Assembly: GCA_019239875.1 (NCBI GenBank)
Contig: JAFAZI010000097.1
Span: 1-36,654 of the forward strand
Direction: 5' to 3'
DNA length: 36,654 nt
From: Frankiaceae bacterium
GTDB taxonomy: Bacteria; Actinomycetota; Actinomycetes; JAFAQI01
The position numbers and the translations under genes are program-made. This document shows positions 11,586 through 19,166 of the stretch, piece after piece (position 1 is the first letter of the stretch; every line of letters starts with the position of its first letter). The notes beneath the pieces are model-generated. The model did no database searches. It was not told where the DNA came from and worked only from the letters and a program-made list of their open reading frames with translations.

Positions 11586-13016
11586 TCAGACCGGGAGCAA
11601 TCCCTCGACGAACTCCTGGAGCTGCTGGACGTTGCGGCACTCGACCATCGGCATCACCTCGCCGTAGGTGGCTGCCGCCGAGTCCCCTGACGCCCAGTAC
11701 TGCCGGGGCTCCGGGTTGAGCCAGAATGCGTGCCGCGCCTGACGGACCACCGACCGCAGCGCGGGCAGGGCCGGCGCTCGGTAGTTGGTCCGCGCGTCGC
11801 CGAGCACGAGGAACGACGTCTTCGGCCCGACCGCATCCGGCCACTTCTGGGCGAAGATCTCGAAGGAGTGGCCGTAGTCGCTGTGCCCGTCGTACCAGAC
11901 GACGTCGGCCTCGGATGACATCCGCTGGAGCGCGTCGACGACGTCGCCGCCGCGCTCGAAGAACCGCGTGACCTCATCCGTCGTGTCGACGAACGCGAAG
12001 ATCCGGACCTTGGCGAACTGCTCGCGCAACGCGAACGCCAGCAGCACGGTGAAGTGCGCGAAGGCGGCCACCGATCCGGACACGTCGCAGAGCACCACGA
12101 GCTCCGGCTTGTGCGGCTTGTGCGGCTTGAAGATCGTGGTCAGCGGGACGCCGCCGGTCGACAGCGAGGCCCGGACGGTACGACGGACGTCGAGTCGGCC
12201 ACTGCGGCCGAGCCGCCGCTTCGCCGTCAGGCGGGTCGCGAGCCGGCGCGCGATCGGATGCACCTGCCGGCGCAGCGCGGCAAGGTCGTCCCGCGATGCC
12301 CGCAGGAACTCCACCTGCTCGACGAGCGGCTTGACCGCGGTCTTGGCGATCGTCTCGGCGCCGCGCTCCTCCGCGAGCCGGCGTCGTACCTCCGACTCGA
12401 CCATCTCCTCGAACTGCTTGATGCGTTCGGTGATCATCTGGCGGGCGACCTTCTCGGCGAGCCCGCCGCGCTCCTTGCCGAACAGCACGCTCTCGAGCAG
12501 CGATGCCATGAGCGTGTCGGGGTTCATCGCCCGCAGCACGCGATAGGTGAACCATGACTGCCGGCCGGGCTGACCGCCCTCGGCGCGGCCGAGACCGTTG
12601 ACCGCCTCGCGGGCGAGCCGGCGCAACGCCTCGTCGTCGCCGGAGAGCAGGACGTCGCGGAGCCGGTCCCGGAGCTCCGTGCGCAGTGCGTCGAGATCGA
12701 TCGGCTCGGCGTCGTCGAGGGCGCCCTCGCCGTCCGCCGCCTCACCGTCGTCGTGACCGTCCCCGACCGCCGCCGGCCACCACAGGTCGAACAGCCGGTC
12801 GAAGGCCGGCCGGTGCGCCGCGTGCTTGACGACAGCAGCCGCGTACGCGGCCCGCAGCTGCTCGCGCTCGAGCAGGTCGATCGCGGCGATCGCACGGCCG
12901 CCGTCGAGTGATTCGGCCATCGACACAGGCAGCCCCGCAGTGCGCAGCGCACCCATGAACGAGACGTGCCGGTCGATCAGGCCGCCCGGCTCGGTGGTCG
13001 CTGCGTCGTCGCTCAT
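11586..13016 (-). CDS. VWA-domain protein (CoxE-like), partner of MoxR ATPase
   Basis: The protein has 476 residues from ATG 13016, which overlaps the MoxR stop by one base (TGATG). The frame continues upstream inside the MoxR gene, but that part is antisense-like noise. The N-terminal half is helical and charged. The C-terminal half is a von Willebrand A domain with a metal-binding MIDAS motif DVSGS (Asp311, Ser313, Ser315), followed by the conserved WYDGHSDYGHSFEIF and LVLGDARTNY. MoxR-VWA pairs act as chaperone-like systems for metalloenzyme or complex maturation. The client here is unknown. The same pair follows proA in mycobacteria, so its position is conserved. Confidence 0.88.
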   Translation of the reverse strand: MSDDAATTEPGGLIDRHVSFMGALRTAGLPVSMAESLDGGRAIAAIDLLEREQLRAAYAAAVVKHAAHRPAFDRLFDLWWPAAVGDGHDDGEAADGEGALDDAEPIDLDALRTELRDRLRDVLLSGDDEALRRLAREAVNGLGRAEGGQPGRQSWFTYRVLRAMNPDTLMASLLESVLFGKERGGLAEKVARQMITERIKQFEEMVESEVRRRLAEERGAETIAKTAVKPLVEQVEFLRASRDDLAALRRQVHPIARRLATRLTAKRRLGRSGRLDVRRTVRASLSTGGVPLTTIFKPHKPHKPELVVLCDVSGSVAAFAHFTVLLAFALREQFAKVRIFAFVDTTDEVTRFFERGGDVVDALQRMSSEADVVWYDGHSDYGHSFEIFAQKWPDAVGPKTSFLVLGDARTNYRAPALPALRSVVRQARHAFWLNPEPRQYWASGDSAAATYGEVMPMVECRNVQQLQEFVEGLLPV

Positions 13017-13873
13017 CAGGCGAGCCCGAGCTCCTTGGTCGCGCGAACGTGATCCGAGGAGTGCTTCAGGACGACGCCCAACGTCCGGGCGACGGCTTCC
13101 TCGTCGAGGTCGGCAACGCCGAGGACGACGAGGGTTCGCGCCCAGTCGATGCTCTCCGCAATGCTCGGGGCCTTCTTGAGCTCCAGGGCGCGCAACGTGC
13201 GGATCGTGCGGACCAGCGCCTCCGCGAGGTCTTCGACGACCTCCGGCACACGGGTCATGACGATCGCCTTCTCGCGCTCCGCGTCCGGGTAGTCGACGTG
13301 GAGGAACAGGCAGCGCCGCTTGAGGGCCTCGGAGAGCTCGCGGGTCGCGTTCGACGTGAGCACGACGAACGGGCGGCGTACGGCTTCGATCGTGCCGAGC
13401 TCCGGCACTGTGACCTGGAAGTCCGACAGCACCTCGAGGAGGAGGCCCTCGACCTCGACGTCCGCCTTGTCGGTCTCGTCGACCAGCAGCACCGTCGGGT
13501 CGGTCTGGCGGATCGCGGTCAGCAGCGGCCGCGAGAGCAAGAACTCCTCGGAGAAGATGTCGTCGTGGGTCTCCTCCCACGCCTGGTCGCCGGCGGCTTG
13601 GATCCGCAGCAGCTGCTTGCGGTAGTTCCACTCGTAGAGAGCGCGCGCCTCGTCGAGGCCCTCGTAGCACTGGAGCCGGACCATCCCCGCACCCGCGGCC
13701 GTCGCGACCGCCTTGGCGAGCTCGGTCTTCCCGGTGCCGGCGGGGCCTTCGACGAGCAACGGCTTGCCGAGCGCGTCGGCCACGAACACCGTCGTGGCGA
13801 TGGCGTCATCGGCCAGGTAGCCGGTCGCGGCGAGCCGCTCTCGGACGTCGTCGGGCGACGTGAAGAACGGCAT
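13016..13873 (-). CDS. MoxR-family AAA+ ATPase
   Basis: This 285-residue AAA+ protein has Walker A GPAGTGKT at residues 43-50 and Walker B VLLVDETDK (acidic pair Asp132-Glu133). Sensor 1 lies in VVLTSNATRELSEALKRRC, which also carries the arginine-finger region typical of MoxR. ATG 13873 is preceded by GGAG with a 6-nt spacer. The gene overlaps the VWA gene (TGATG), which implies coupled expression and a joint complex. It follows proA after a 101-bp gap that holds no clear terminator. Confidence 0.92.
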   Translation of the reverse strand: MPFFTSPDDVRERLAATGYLADDAIATTVFVADALGKPLLVEGPAGTGKTELAKAVATAAGAGMVRLQCYEGLDEARALYEWNYRKQLLRIQAAGDQAWEETHDDIFSEEFLLSRPLLTAIRQTDPTVLLVDETDKADVEVEGLLLEVLSDFQVTVPELGTIEAVRRPFVVLTSNATRELSEALKRRCLFLHVDYPDAEREKAIVMTRVPEVVEDLAEALVRTIRTLRALELKKAPSIAESIDWARTLVVLGVADLDEEAVARTLGVVLKHSSDHVRATKELGLA

Positions 13874-13974
13874 GTGCGCTCCAGCGGTAGAGGCTTTGCA
13901 GCCAAGCAGAACGCGATTCTATCGAGGCCGCGACCGGAGCGCTGCGCCCCTCCCGCCCGTTCTGAAGCGGTGGG

Positions 13975-15219
13975 TCAGGTACGGATCTGGCCGGTTCCCG
14001 TGACGACCCACGTGGTGCTGGTCAGCTCGGGCAGGCCCATCGGGCCGCGGGCGTGCAGCTTCTGGTTGGAGATGCCGATCTCCGCCCCCATGCCAAACTG
14101 CTCACCGTCGGTGAACCGGGTCGAGGCGTTGACCATCACGGCCGCCGAGTCCAGGCCCGAGACGAACTGCTGCGACGCCGGAAGCGACCTGGTGACGATC
14201 GCCTCGGTGTGCCCACTGCCCCACTGCCGGATGTGCGCAACGGCGTCGGCGAGGCTGTCGACCACGCCGACCGCGAGATCGAGCGAAAGGTACTCCGCGG
14301 CCCAGTCATCGTCAGTCGCCGGTACGACGTCGGCGCCGTGCTCGGCCACGGCTGCGTCGCCGTGGATCGTGACCCCCTTGTCCTGCAGCGCTTTCAGCGC
14401 GCCGGGGAGGAACTCCGCCGCAACGTCGCGGTGGACCAGCATGGTCTCGGCCGCGTTGCACACGCTGGGCCGTTGCGTCTTCGAGTTGACGATGATCTCC
14501 AGGGCCATGTCGAGATCCGCGTCAGCGTCGACGTACACGTGACAGTTGCCGACGCCCGTCTCGATCACCGGCACCGTCGACTCCTCGACGACGCTCCGGA
14601 TCAGACCGGCCCCGCCTCGTGGAATCAGCACGTCGACCAGGCCCCGGGCGCGCATCAGGTGCTTGGCCGATTCGTGGTCGTCGCCTGGCACGAGCTGGAC
14701 GCTGTCTGGGGGCAACCCGGCCTGCTGCGCCGCAGCCGCGAGGACGTCAACGATCGCTCGGTTGCTCTCGCGGGCACTCGACGAGCCACGGAGCAGGACC
14801 GCGTTGCCGCTCTTCAGGCACAGCCCAGCAGCGTCCGCCGTCACGTTCGGGCGGGCCTCGTAGATGATTCCGACGACCCCCATCGGCACCCGCACCTGCC
14901 GCAGCTGCAAGCCGTTGGCCAGCGTCGACCCGCGCAGCACCTCCCCGACCGGGTCCGGCAGGCCGGCGACCTGACGGAGGCCGTCAGCCATCGCTTCGAT
15001 TCGCTCGGAGTCCAGCTTCAGCCGATCCACCAGGGGGTTGTCGGGGTCGCGGGCCACATCGCGGCCGTTGGCCTCGAGGATCGCGGTGGTGTTGGCCACC
15101 AACGCGTCCGCCATCGCGAGGAGCGCCGCGTCTTTCACCGATCGCGGCATCGGGGCGAGCTCGGCGGCGGCCACCCGCGCCGCCTTCGCAACCGACAGGA
15201 CGTCTTCGGCAGTCGTCAT
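13975..15219 (-). CDS. proA: Glutamate-5-semialdehyde dehydrogenase (gamma-glutamyl phosphate reductase)
   Basis: This is the second enzyme of proline synthesis, reducing gamma-glutamyl phosphate with NADPH. The 414-residue protein shows [43 protein letters not shown] and the catalytic-cysteine motif [10 protein letters not shown] (Cys254), with the normal C-terminus [17 protein letters not shown] 15219 gives the family length. The open frame upstream is not conserved. A TACGAT box 7 nt before the ATG and the lack of a Shine-Dalgarno suggest an independent, leaderless transcript, although proB lies upstream on the same strand with one small gene between. Confidence 0.96.
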   Translation of the reverse strand: MTTAEDVLSVAKAARVAAAELAPMPRSVKDAALLAMADALVANTTAILEANGRDVARDPDNPLVDRLKLDSERIEAMADGLRQVAGLPDPVGEVLRGSTLANGLQLRQVRVPMGVVGIIYEARPNVTADAAGLCLKSGNAVLLRGSSSARESNRAIVDVLAAAAQQAGLPPDSVQLVPGDDHESAKHLMRARGLVDVLIPRGGAGLIRSVVEESTVPVIETGVGNCHVYVDADADLDMALEIIVNSKTQRPSVCNAAETMLVHRDVAAEFLPGALKALQDKGVTIHGDAAVAEHGADVVPATDDDWAAEYLSLDLAVGVVDSLADAVAHIRQWGSGHTEAIVTRSLPASQQFVSGLDSAAVMVNASTRFTDGEQFGMGAEIGISNQKLHARGPMGLPELTSTTWVVTGTGQIRT

Positions 15220-15226
15220 GCCGAAA

Positions 15227-15232
15227 ATCGTA
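15227..15232 (-). promoter_or_regulatory. Putative -10 box (TACGAT) of a leaderless proA transcript
   Basis: TACGAT on the - strand, then 7 nt (TTTCGGC), then ATG 15219. No Shine-Dalgarno is present between them, so transcription should begin at or within 1-2 nt of the start codon. Confidence 0.5.
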
Positions 15233-15242
15233 CGGCGCGGGC

Positions 15243-15716
15243 CTAGAAGATGAAGCGGGTCGCCGATGTCGGGAAGTCCGTCTCGCGCCATGCGAGCACG
15301 CGGACAGGTGCGACCCGGTAGAAGCCGAAGGCCGGGTCGGTCACGTCGAGCGTGTGCCCGTACTTCTCGGCGTAGTCGCCGACGAAGCTGTCGGGCAGCC
15401 CGGCCTGCGTCACCCACTCCGCACGACCCTCGACCACCACGACCTCGTCGCCGCTCTCGAGGTGGACGACGATATCCGGCCGCGCTGCGAGGTTCCGCCC
15501 CTTGTAGGACTGCGAGTCCGTGGAGAACATCACCGCGCCGTCAGACCACAGGCCCCACACCGGCATGGCATGAGGGCGGCCGTCGGCCCGCGTCGTACAG
15601 ATCCAGTAGTTGCGCGCGGCAGTGAGCCGCTCCTCCGCCCAGGCCCACGGCAGCTGCCCGGCCGCATCCGTCGCGATGCCGTAACCCGCGATCATGTCCG
15701 GTCGTCCCACGTTCAT
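15243..15716 (-). CDS. Pyridoxamine 5'-phosphate oxidase-fold protein (putative FMN/F420-binding)
   Basis: The 157-residue product carries the split-barrel flavin-binding fold: [20 protein letters not shown], then [48 protein letters not shown]. Family members bind FMN, F420 or haem, and the substrate cannot be told. The start is uncertain. ATG 15716 is preferred because it keeps the conserved region and avoids proB, but a GTG at 15806 in frame would overlap the proB end by 23 bp and ATG 15695 is also possible. It sits between proB and proA, which may reflect co-transcription rather than a role in proline synthesis. Confidence 0.8.
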   Translation of the reverse strand: MNVGRPDMIAGYGIATDAAGQLPWAWAEERLTAARNYWICTTRADGRPHAMPVWGLWSDGAVMFSTDSQSYKGRNLAARPDIVVHLESGDEVVVVEGRAEWVTQAGLPDSFVGDYAEKYGHTLDVTDPAFGFYRVAPVRVLAWRETDFPTSATRFIF

Positions 15717-15783
15717 GGTCGGGACGGTAGCGCCGGCCTCCGACAGCCGCCGAGCGCCGGCGGTCAGCGCCAACTCGGCAACG

Positions 15784-16896
15784 TCAGAGCAGGGCGAGGT
15801 CGTCACGGTGGATGACCTCGCGGGAGTACGCCGATCCGAGCGCCTCGGCCAGCTCGTGCGTTGATCGCCCGAGCAGCGTCGGCAGCTCGGTCGAGTCGTA
15901 GGCGACCAGCCCGCGGGCCACCGGCGTCCCCGCGTGGTCGAGCAGATCCACCGGATCGCCGGCGGCGAACTCGCCCTCGACCGCGGTGATCCCGGCCGGC
16001 AGGAGCGACTTACGGCGCTTCACCACGGCGTCGACGGCCCCCGCGTCGAGCCGCACGATCCCTCTGCCCGTGGTGGCGTGGGCCAGCCACAACAACCGCG
16101 CCGGTGCCCGGCGGCCGGTCGGGTGGAAGCACGTGCCGACATCAGCGCCGGCCAACGCCGGCGCGACATCGTTCGCGTGCGCAAGCAGGGTCGGCACGCC
16201 GGCACCAGCAGCGATGCGCGCCGCCGACACCTTCGTCGTCATCCCGCCCCGCCCGACACCGGCCCTGCCGACCGCACCGAGCCGCACGTGGTCGAGGTCG
16301 GACTCGTTGCGGACGTCGGTCACTCGCGTCGCCGGCCCGTGCGAGGGGTCGACGTCGTACACGCCGTCGACGTCGGAGAGCAGGAGCAAGGCATCCGCGC
16401 CGACGATGTGGGTGACCAGCGCCGCGAGGCGGTCGTTGTCGCCGAAGCGGATCTCCTCGGTCGCGACGGTGTCGTTCTCGTTCACGACGGGCACGACGCC
16501 GAGCCCGAGCAGACGCTCGAAGGTTCGGGCCGCATTGCGATAGTGCACCCGCCGGACCACGTCGTCGGGCGTGAGCAGTACCTGCCCGACGGTGAGCTGA
16601 TGGTTCGCGAACGCTGCGGTGTATCGCGCGAGCAGCATGCCCTGGCCGACGCTTGCCGCGGCCTGCTGCGTCGCGAGGTCCCGCGGGCGCTGGGCCAGCC
16701 CGAGTGGCCGCAGTCCGGCGGCGATCGCACCCGAGGACACCAGGATCACCTGCGAACCGGCGGCGACCCGGCCGGCGATCGCCGCCGTGAGGGAGTCGAT
16801 CCGGGTCTGGTCGATGCCGCCGCCCGGACTGGCCAGGGTCGAGGAGCCGATCTTGACGACGAGGCGCCGAGCGCCGGCAACCACATCGCGGCTCAT
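15784..16896 (-). CDS. proB: Glutamate 5-kinase with C-terminal PUA domain
   Basis: This is the first enzyme of proline synthesis, phosphorylating glutamate, and is usually feedback-inhibited by proline. The 370-residue protein has the amino-acid kinase domain (RLVVKIGSSTLASPGGG, QVILVSSGAIAAG, VVPVVNENDTVATEEIRFGD, GRGGMTTKVSAARIA) and a C-terminal PUA domain (RGIVRLDAGAVDAVVKRRKS onward), the standard long form. ATG 16896 is preceded by GGTGGGG at short distance. It lies 70 bp after obg, separated by a hairpin. Confidence 0.96.
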   Translation of the reverse strand: MSRDVVAGARRLVVKIGSSTLASPGGGIDQTRIDSLTAAIAGRVAAGSQVILVSSGAIAAGLRPLGLAQRPRDLATQQAAASVGQGMLLARYTAAFANHQLTVGQVLLTPDDVVRRVHYRNAARTFERLLGLGVVPVVNENDTVATEEIRFGDNDRLAALVTHIVGADALLLLSDVDGVYDVDPSHGPATRVTDVRNESDLDHVRLGAVGRAGVGRGGMTTKVSAARIAAGAGVPTLLAHANDVAPALAGADVGTCFHPTGRRAPARLLWLAHATTGRGIVRLDAGAVDAVVKRRKSLLPAGITAVEGEFAAGDPVDLLDHAGTPVARGLVAYDSTELPTLLGRSTHELAEALGSAYSREVIHRDDLALL

Positions 16897-16927
16897 GTCC
16901 CCACCCTCGCGACGATCATTCGGTTTG

Positions 16928-16954
16928 TGTCACGACACGCCGGTGTCGCGGACA
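16928..16954 (-). terminator. Hairpin between obg and proB
   Basis: CGACAC (16933-16938) pairs with GTGTCG (16943-16948) around a GCCG loop. Flanking TGTC (16928-16931) and GACA (16951-16954) extend the stem across a small bulge. It begins 12 nt after the obg stop on the - strand. No T-run follows, so it may attenuate rather than fully terminate. Confidence 0.4.
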
Positions 16955-16966
16955 TCAACTCCATGA

Positions 16967-18448
16967 TCATCGGCTCTGCTCGCCGGCCTCGTCGGACCAG
17001 CCGATGCCCTCGACGTCTTCGTCGTACGCCGAGCGGCGAGACGAGCGCGCCGCCTTGCGCTGATCCGCGCCGATCCGCCTGTGGTCCTCGAGCCGCTCGT
17101 CGGTGCCACGACCGCCGTGCGGCGAGCCGACACCACTGCGCAGCGTCGGCTCCCAGTCGAACGTGACCTCGCCGATCGTGACTTCGGCGCCTGCGGTCGC
17201 GCCGAGCCCCGCGAGCGCATCTTCAACGCCAAGGCGTGAGAGCCGATCCGCGAGATAGCCGACTGCCTCGTCGTTGGAGAAGTCGGTCTGCAGCACCCAG
17301 CGCTCGGGGCGCTCACCGTGTACGACGAACGCCTGCTCACCGACCGGCTCGACCGAGAACCCGTCATCACGAGCCGGGGCGGGTCGCAACACGATTCGGG
17401 TCGGCTCGACCTTGGCCGGGTTGGCCCGTGCGCTCGCGACTGCGTCGGCCATCGCGAAGCTCAGCTCGCGCAGCCCGTGCCGGGTGGCAGCGGAGATCTC
17501 GAAGATCGGGAAGTCAAATCGCTCCGTGAGGTCGGCGCGCACCAGCTCGGCGAGGTCGCGCGCATCAGGCACGTCGACCTTGTTCAGCGCGACCAGCCGC
17601 GGTCGGTCGGACAGGCCACCCTCGACCGCCTCGTCGTATGCCGCGAGCTCGGTCTCGATCTGAGCCAGATCGCTGACGGGATCACGGTCGGGCTCCATCG
17701 TCGCGCAGTCGATGACATGAACGAGTACGGCGCAGCGCTCGACGTGGCGGAGGAACTCCAGCCCGAGGCCGCGGCCGCTGCTCGCTCCTGGGATCAGACC
17801 CGGCACGTCGGCGACGGTGAACACCGTGTCGCCCGCCTCGACCACCCCGAGGTTCGGGACCAGCGTGGTGAATGGATAGTCCGCGATCTTCGGCCGCGCC
17901 GCCGACAACGCGGCGATCAGCGACGACTTGCCGGCATTGGGGTAGCCGACGAGTGCCACGTCGGCGACGCTCTTCAGCTCGAGAATCGCCTCGAGGGACT
18001 CGCCGGGCTCGCCCAGCAGGGCGAAACCGGGCGCCTTGCGCCGAGCCGACGCGAGCGCCGCGTTGCCGAGGCCGCCTCTGCCGCCACGCGCCGCGACGAA
18101 CCGGGTGCCGGTGCCGACCAAGTCGGCGAGCACCTCGCCGGACTCGGCGTCGCGGACCACCGTGCCGTCCGGCACCGGGATCACGAGATCAGAGCCGATG
18201 GCACCGTCGCGGTTCGAGCCCTGGCCAGGCTTGCCGCTCGACGCTCGCTGGTGCGGATGCCGGTGCAGGTCGAGCAGGGTGGTGACGCTCGGATCGACGA
18301 CGAGGATCACGTCACCGCCGCGGCCGCCGTCCCCGCCGTCCGGGCCACCGAGCGGCTTGAACTTCTCGCGGTGGACCGACGCGCAGCCGTTCCCACCATC
18401 ACCGGCTCCGGCGTGCAGGACCGCGCGGTCGACGAAGCTCGCGGCCAT
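16967..18448 (-). CDS. obgE: GTPase Obg/CgtA
   Basis: This is an essential GTPase for late 50S assembly and stress signalling. The 493-residue protein has the glycine-rich Obg fold (residues 1-158, e.g. [17 protein letters not shown] and [15 protein letters not shown]), then a G domain with G1 GYPNAGKSS (168-176), G3 [10 protein letters not shown] and G4 NKVD, then an OCT domain (about 340-430, including [15 protein letters not shown]). A charged tail extends beyond, as in other actinobacteria. ATG 18448 lies 12 nt after the rpmA stop, so rplU-rpmA-obg form one unit in the usual order. Confidence 0.97.
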   Translation of the reverse strand: MAASFVDRAVLHAGAGDGGNGCASVHREKFKPLGGPDGGDGGRGGDVILVVDPSVTTLLDLHRHPHQRASSGKPGQGSNRDGAIGSDLVIPVPDGTVVRDAESGEVLADLVGTGTRFVAARGGRGGLGNAALASARRKAPGFALLGEPGESLEAILELKSVADVALVGYPNAGKSSLIAALSAARPKIADYPFTTLVPNLGVVEAGDTVFTVADVPGLIPGASSGRGLGLEFLRHVERCAVLVHVIDCATMEPDRDPVSDLAQIETELAAYDEAVEGGLSDRPRLVALNKVDVPDARDLAELVRADLTERFDFPIFEISAATRHGLRELSFAMADAVASARANPAKVEPTRIVLRPAPARDDGFSVEPVGEQAFVVHGERPERWVLQTDFSNDEAVGYLADRLSRLGVEDALAGLGATAGAEVTIGEVTFDWEPTLRSGVGSPHGGRGTDERLEDHRRIGADQRKAARSSRRSAYDEDVEGIGWSDEAGEQSR

Positions 18449-18460
18449 GGCCGCGCCCGC

Positions 18461-18730
18461 TTACGCGGAGGAGTCGGCGGCGCTCGTGGTGATGCTCACC
18501 ACGCGGCGCCCACGCCGACGCCCGAACTGCACGGCGCCAGCGGCGAGCGCGAACAGCGTGTCGTCGCCACCGCGACCGACATTCTCGCCCGGGTGGAAGT
18601 GCGTGCCACGCTGCCGGACGAGGATCTCGCCGGCGTTGACCTGCTGGCCACCGAACCGCTTCACGCCGAGGCGCTGAGCATTGGAGTCGCGCCCGTTACG
18701 ACTGGAGGACGCACCCTTCTTGTGAGCCAT
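18461..18730 (-). CDS. rpmA: 50S ribosomal protein L27
   Basis: The 89-residue protein begins [17 protein letters not shown] without the N-terminal processing extension of Firmicutes. It continues [19 protein letters not shown] and [20 protein letters not shown], the L27 signature. L27 reaches the peptidyl-transferase centre. ATG 18730 has an AGGA site upstream and follows rplU by 7 nt. The Ala/Ser-rich tail ends at TAA 18461. Confidence 0.98.
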   Translation of the reverse strand: MAHKKGASSSRNGRDSNAQRLGVKRFGGQQVNAGEILVRQRGTHFHPGENVGRGGDDTLFALAAGAVQFGRRRGRRVVSITTSAADSSA

Positions 18731-18737
18731 TGCGGTC

Positions 18738-19055
18738 CTACTTCCCGGTCTCGATGCCGGTGACGCGAATCGTGGTCAGGCGCGAACGGTGCCCCTGCCG
18801 ACGGTGGTAGCCGGTCTTGTTCTTGAACAGATGGATGTTGATCTTGGGGCCCTTGATCTCCTCGACGACCTCGGCGGTCACGGTCGTGGCAGACAGGGCC
18901 TTGGCGTCGGTGGTGACCTGGCCGGCGTCGTCGACGACGAGCACGGCTGGCAGGGTCACTGAATCGCCGGGAGCGGAGGCCAACCGGTCGACGGTCAGCG
19001 TGTCGCCGACGGCGACCTTGTGCTGGTGGCCGCCACTGCGCACGATCGCGTACAC
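18738..19055 (-). CDS. rplU: 50S ribosomal protein L21
   Basis: This is a 105-residue 23S rRNA-binding protein. It starts [20 protein letters not shown] and ends [20 protein letters not shown], both diagnostic of L21. The GTG start at 19055 has AGGAG with a 7-nt spacer. It leads the rplU-rpmA-obg unit, downstream of rne and after a 111-nt gap with two hairpins. Confidence 0.98.
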   Translation of the reverse strand: MYAIVRSGGHQHKVAVGDTLTVDRLASAPGDSVTLPAVLVVDDAGQVTTDAKALSATTVTAEVVEEIKGPKINIHLFKNKTGYHRRQGHRSRLTTIRVTGIETGK

Positions 19056-19166
19056 GGTCGAACTCCTTGCCAGTTCTCGCGAGATCTGAGCTCGAACAGA
19101 TCAGTCTCAATCGATCGGGATCGCATCGGCTGCGTCCAGGCGGTGCGCACCGGGCGCACCGACCAT
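19056..19166 (-). promoter_or_regulatory. Structured leader between rne and rplU
   Basis: CGGTGCGC (19141-19148) pairs perfectly with GCGCACCG (19154-19161) around a 5-nt loop, beginning 5 nt after the rne stop, and is terminator-like without a T-tract. Further along, GATCTG (19083-19088) pairs with CAGATC (19097-19102) around an 8-nt loop, about 28 nt before the rplU start. The region may end rne transcription and carry the rplU promoter or an L21 leader. No convincing -10/-35 pair was found. Confidence 0.4.

Noticed and set aside
10362-11690. 442-codon + strand frame opposite the LPXTG protein
   Set aside because: The - strand gene has a signal peptide and sorting signal, while the + frame is rich in Arg, Leu and Asp in a typical antisense pattern.
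13017-13670. N-terminal extension of the VWA protein into the MoxR gene
   Set aside because: The extension is Arg/Pro/Gly-rich shadow sequence; ATG 13016 with TGATG coupling is the natural start.
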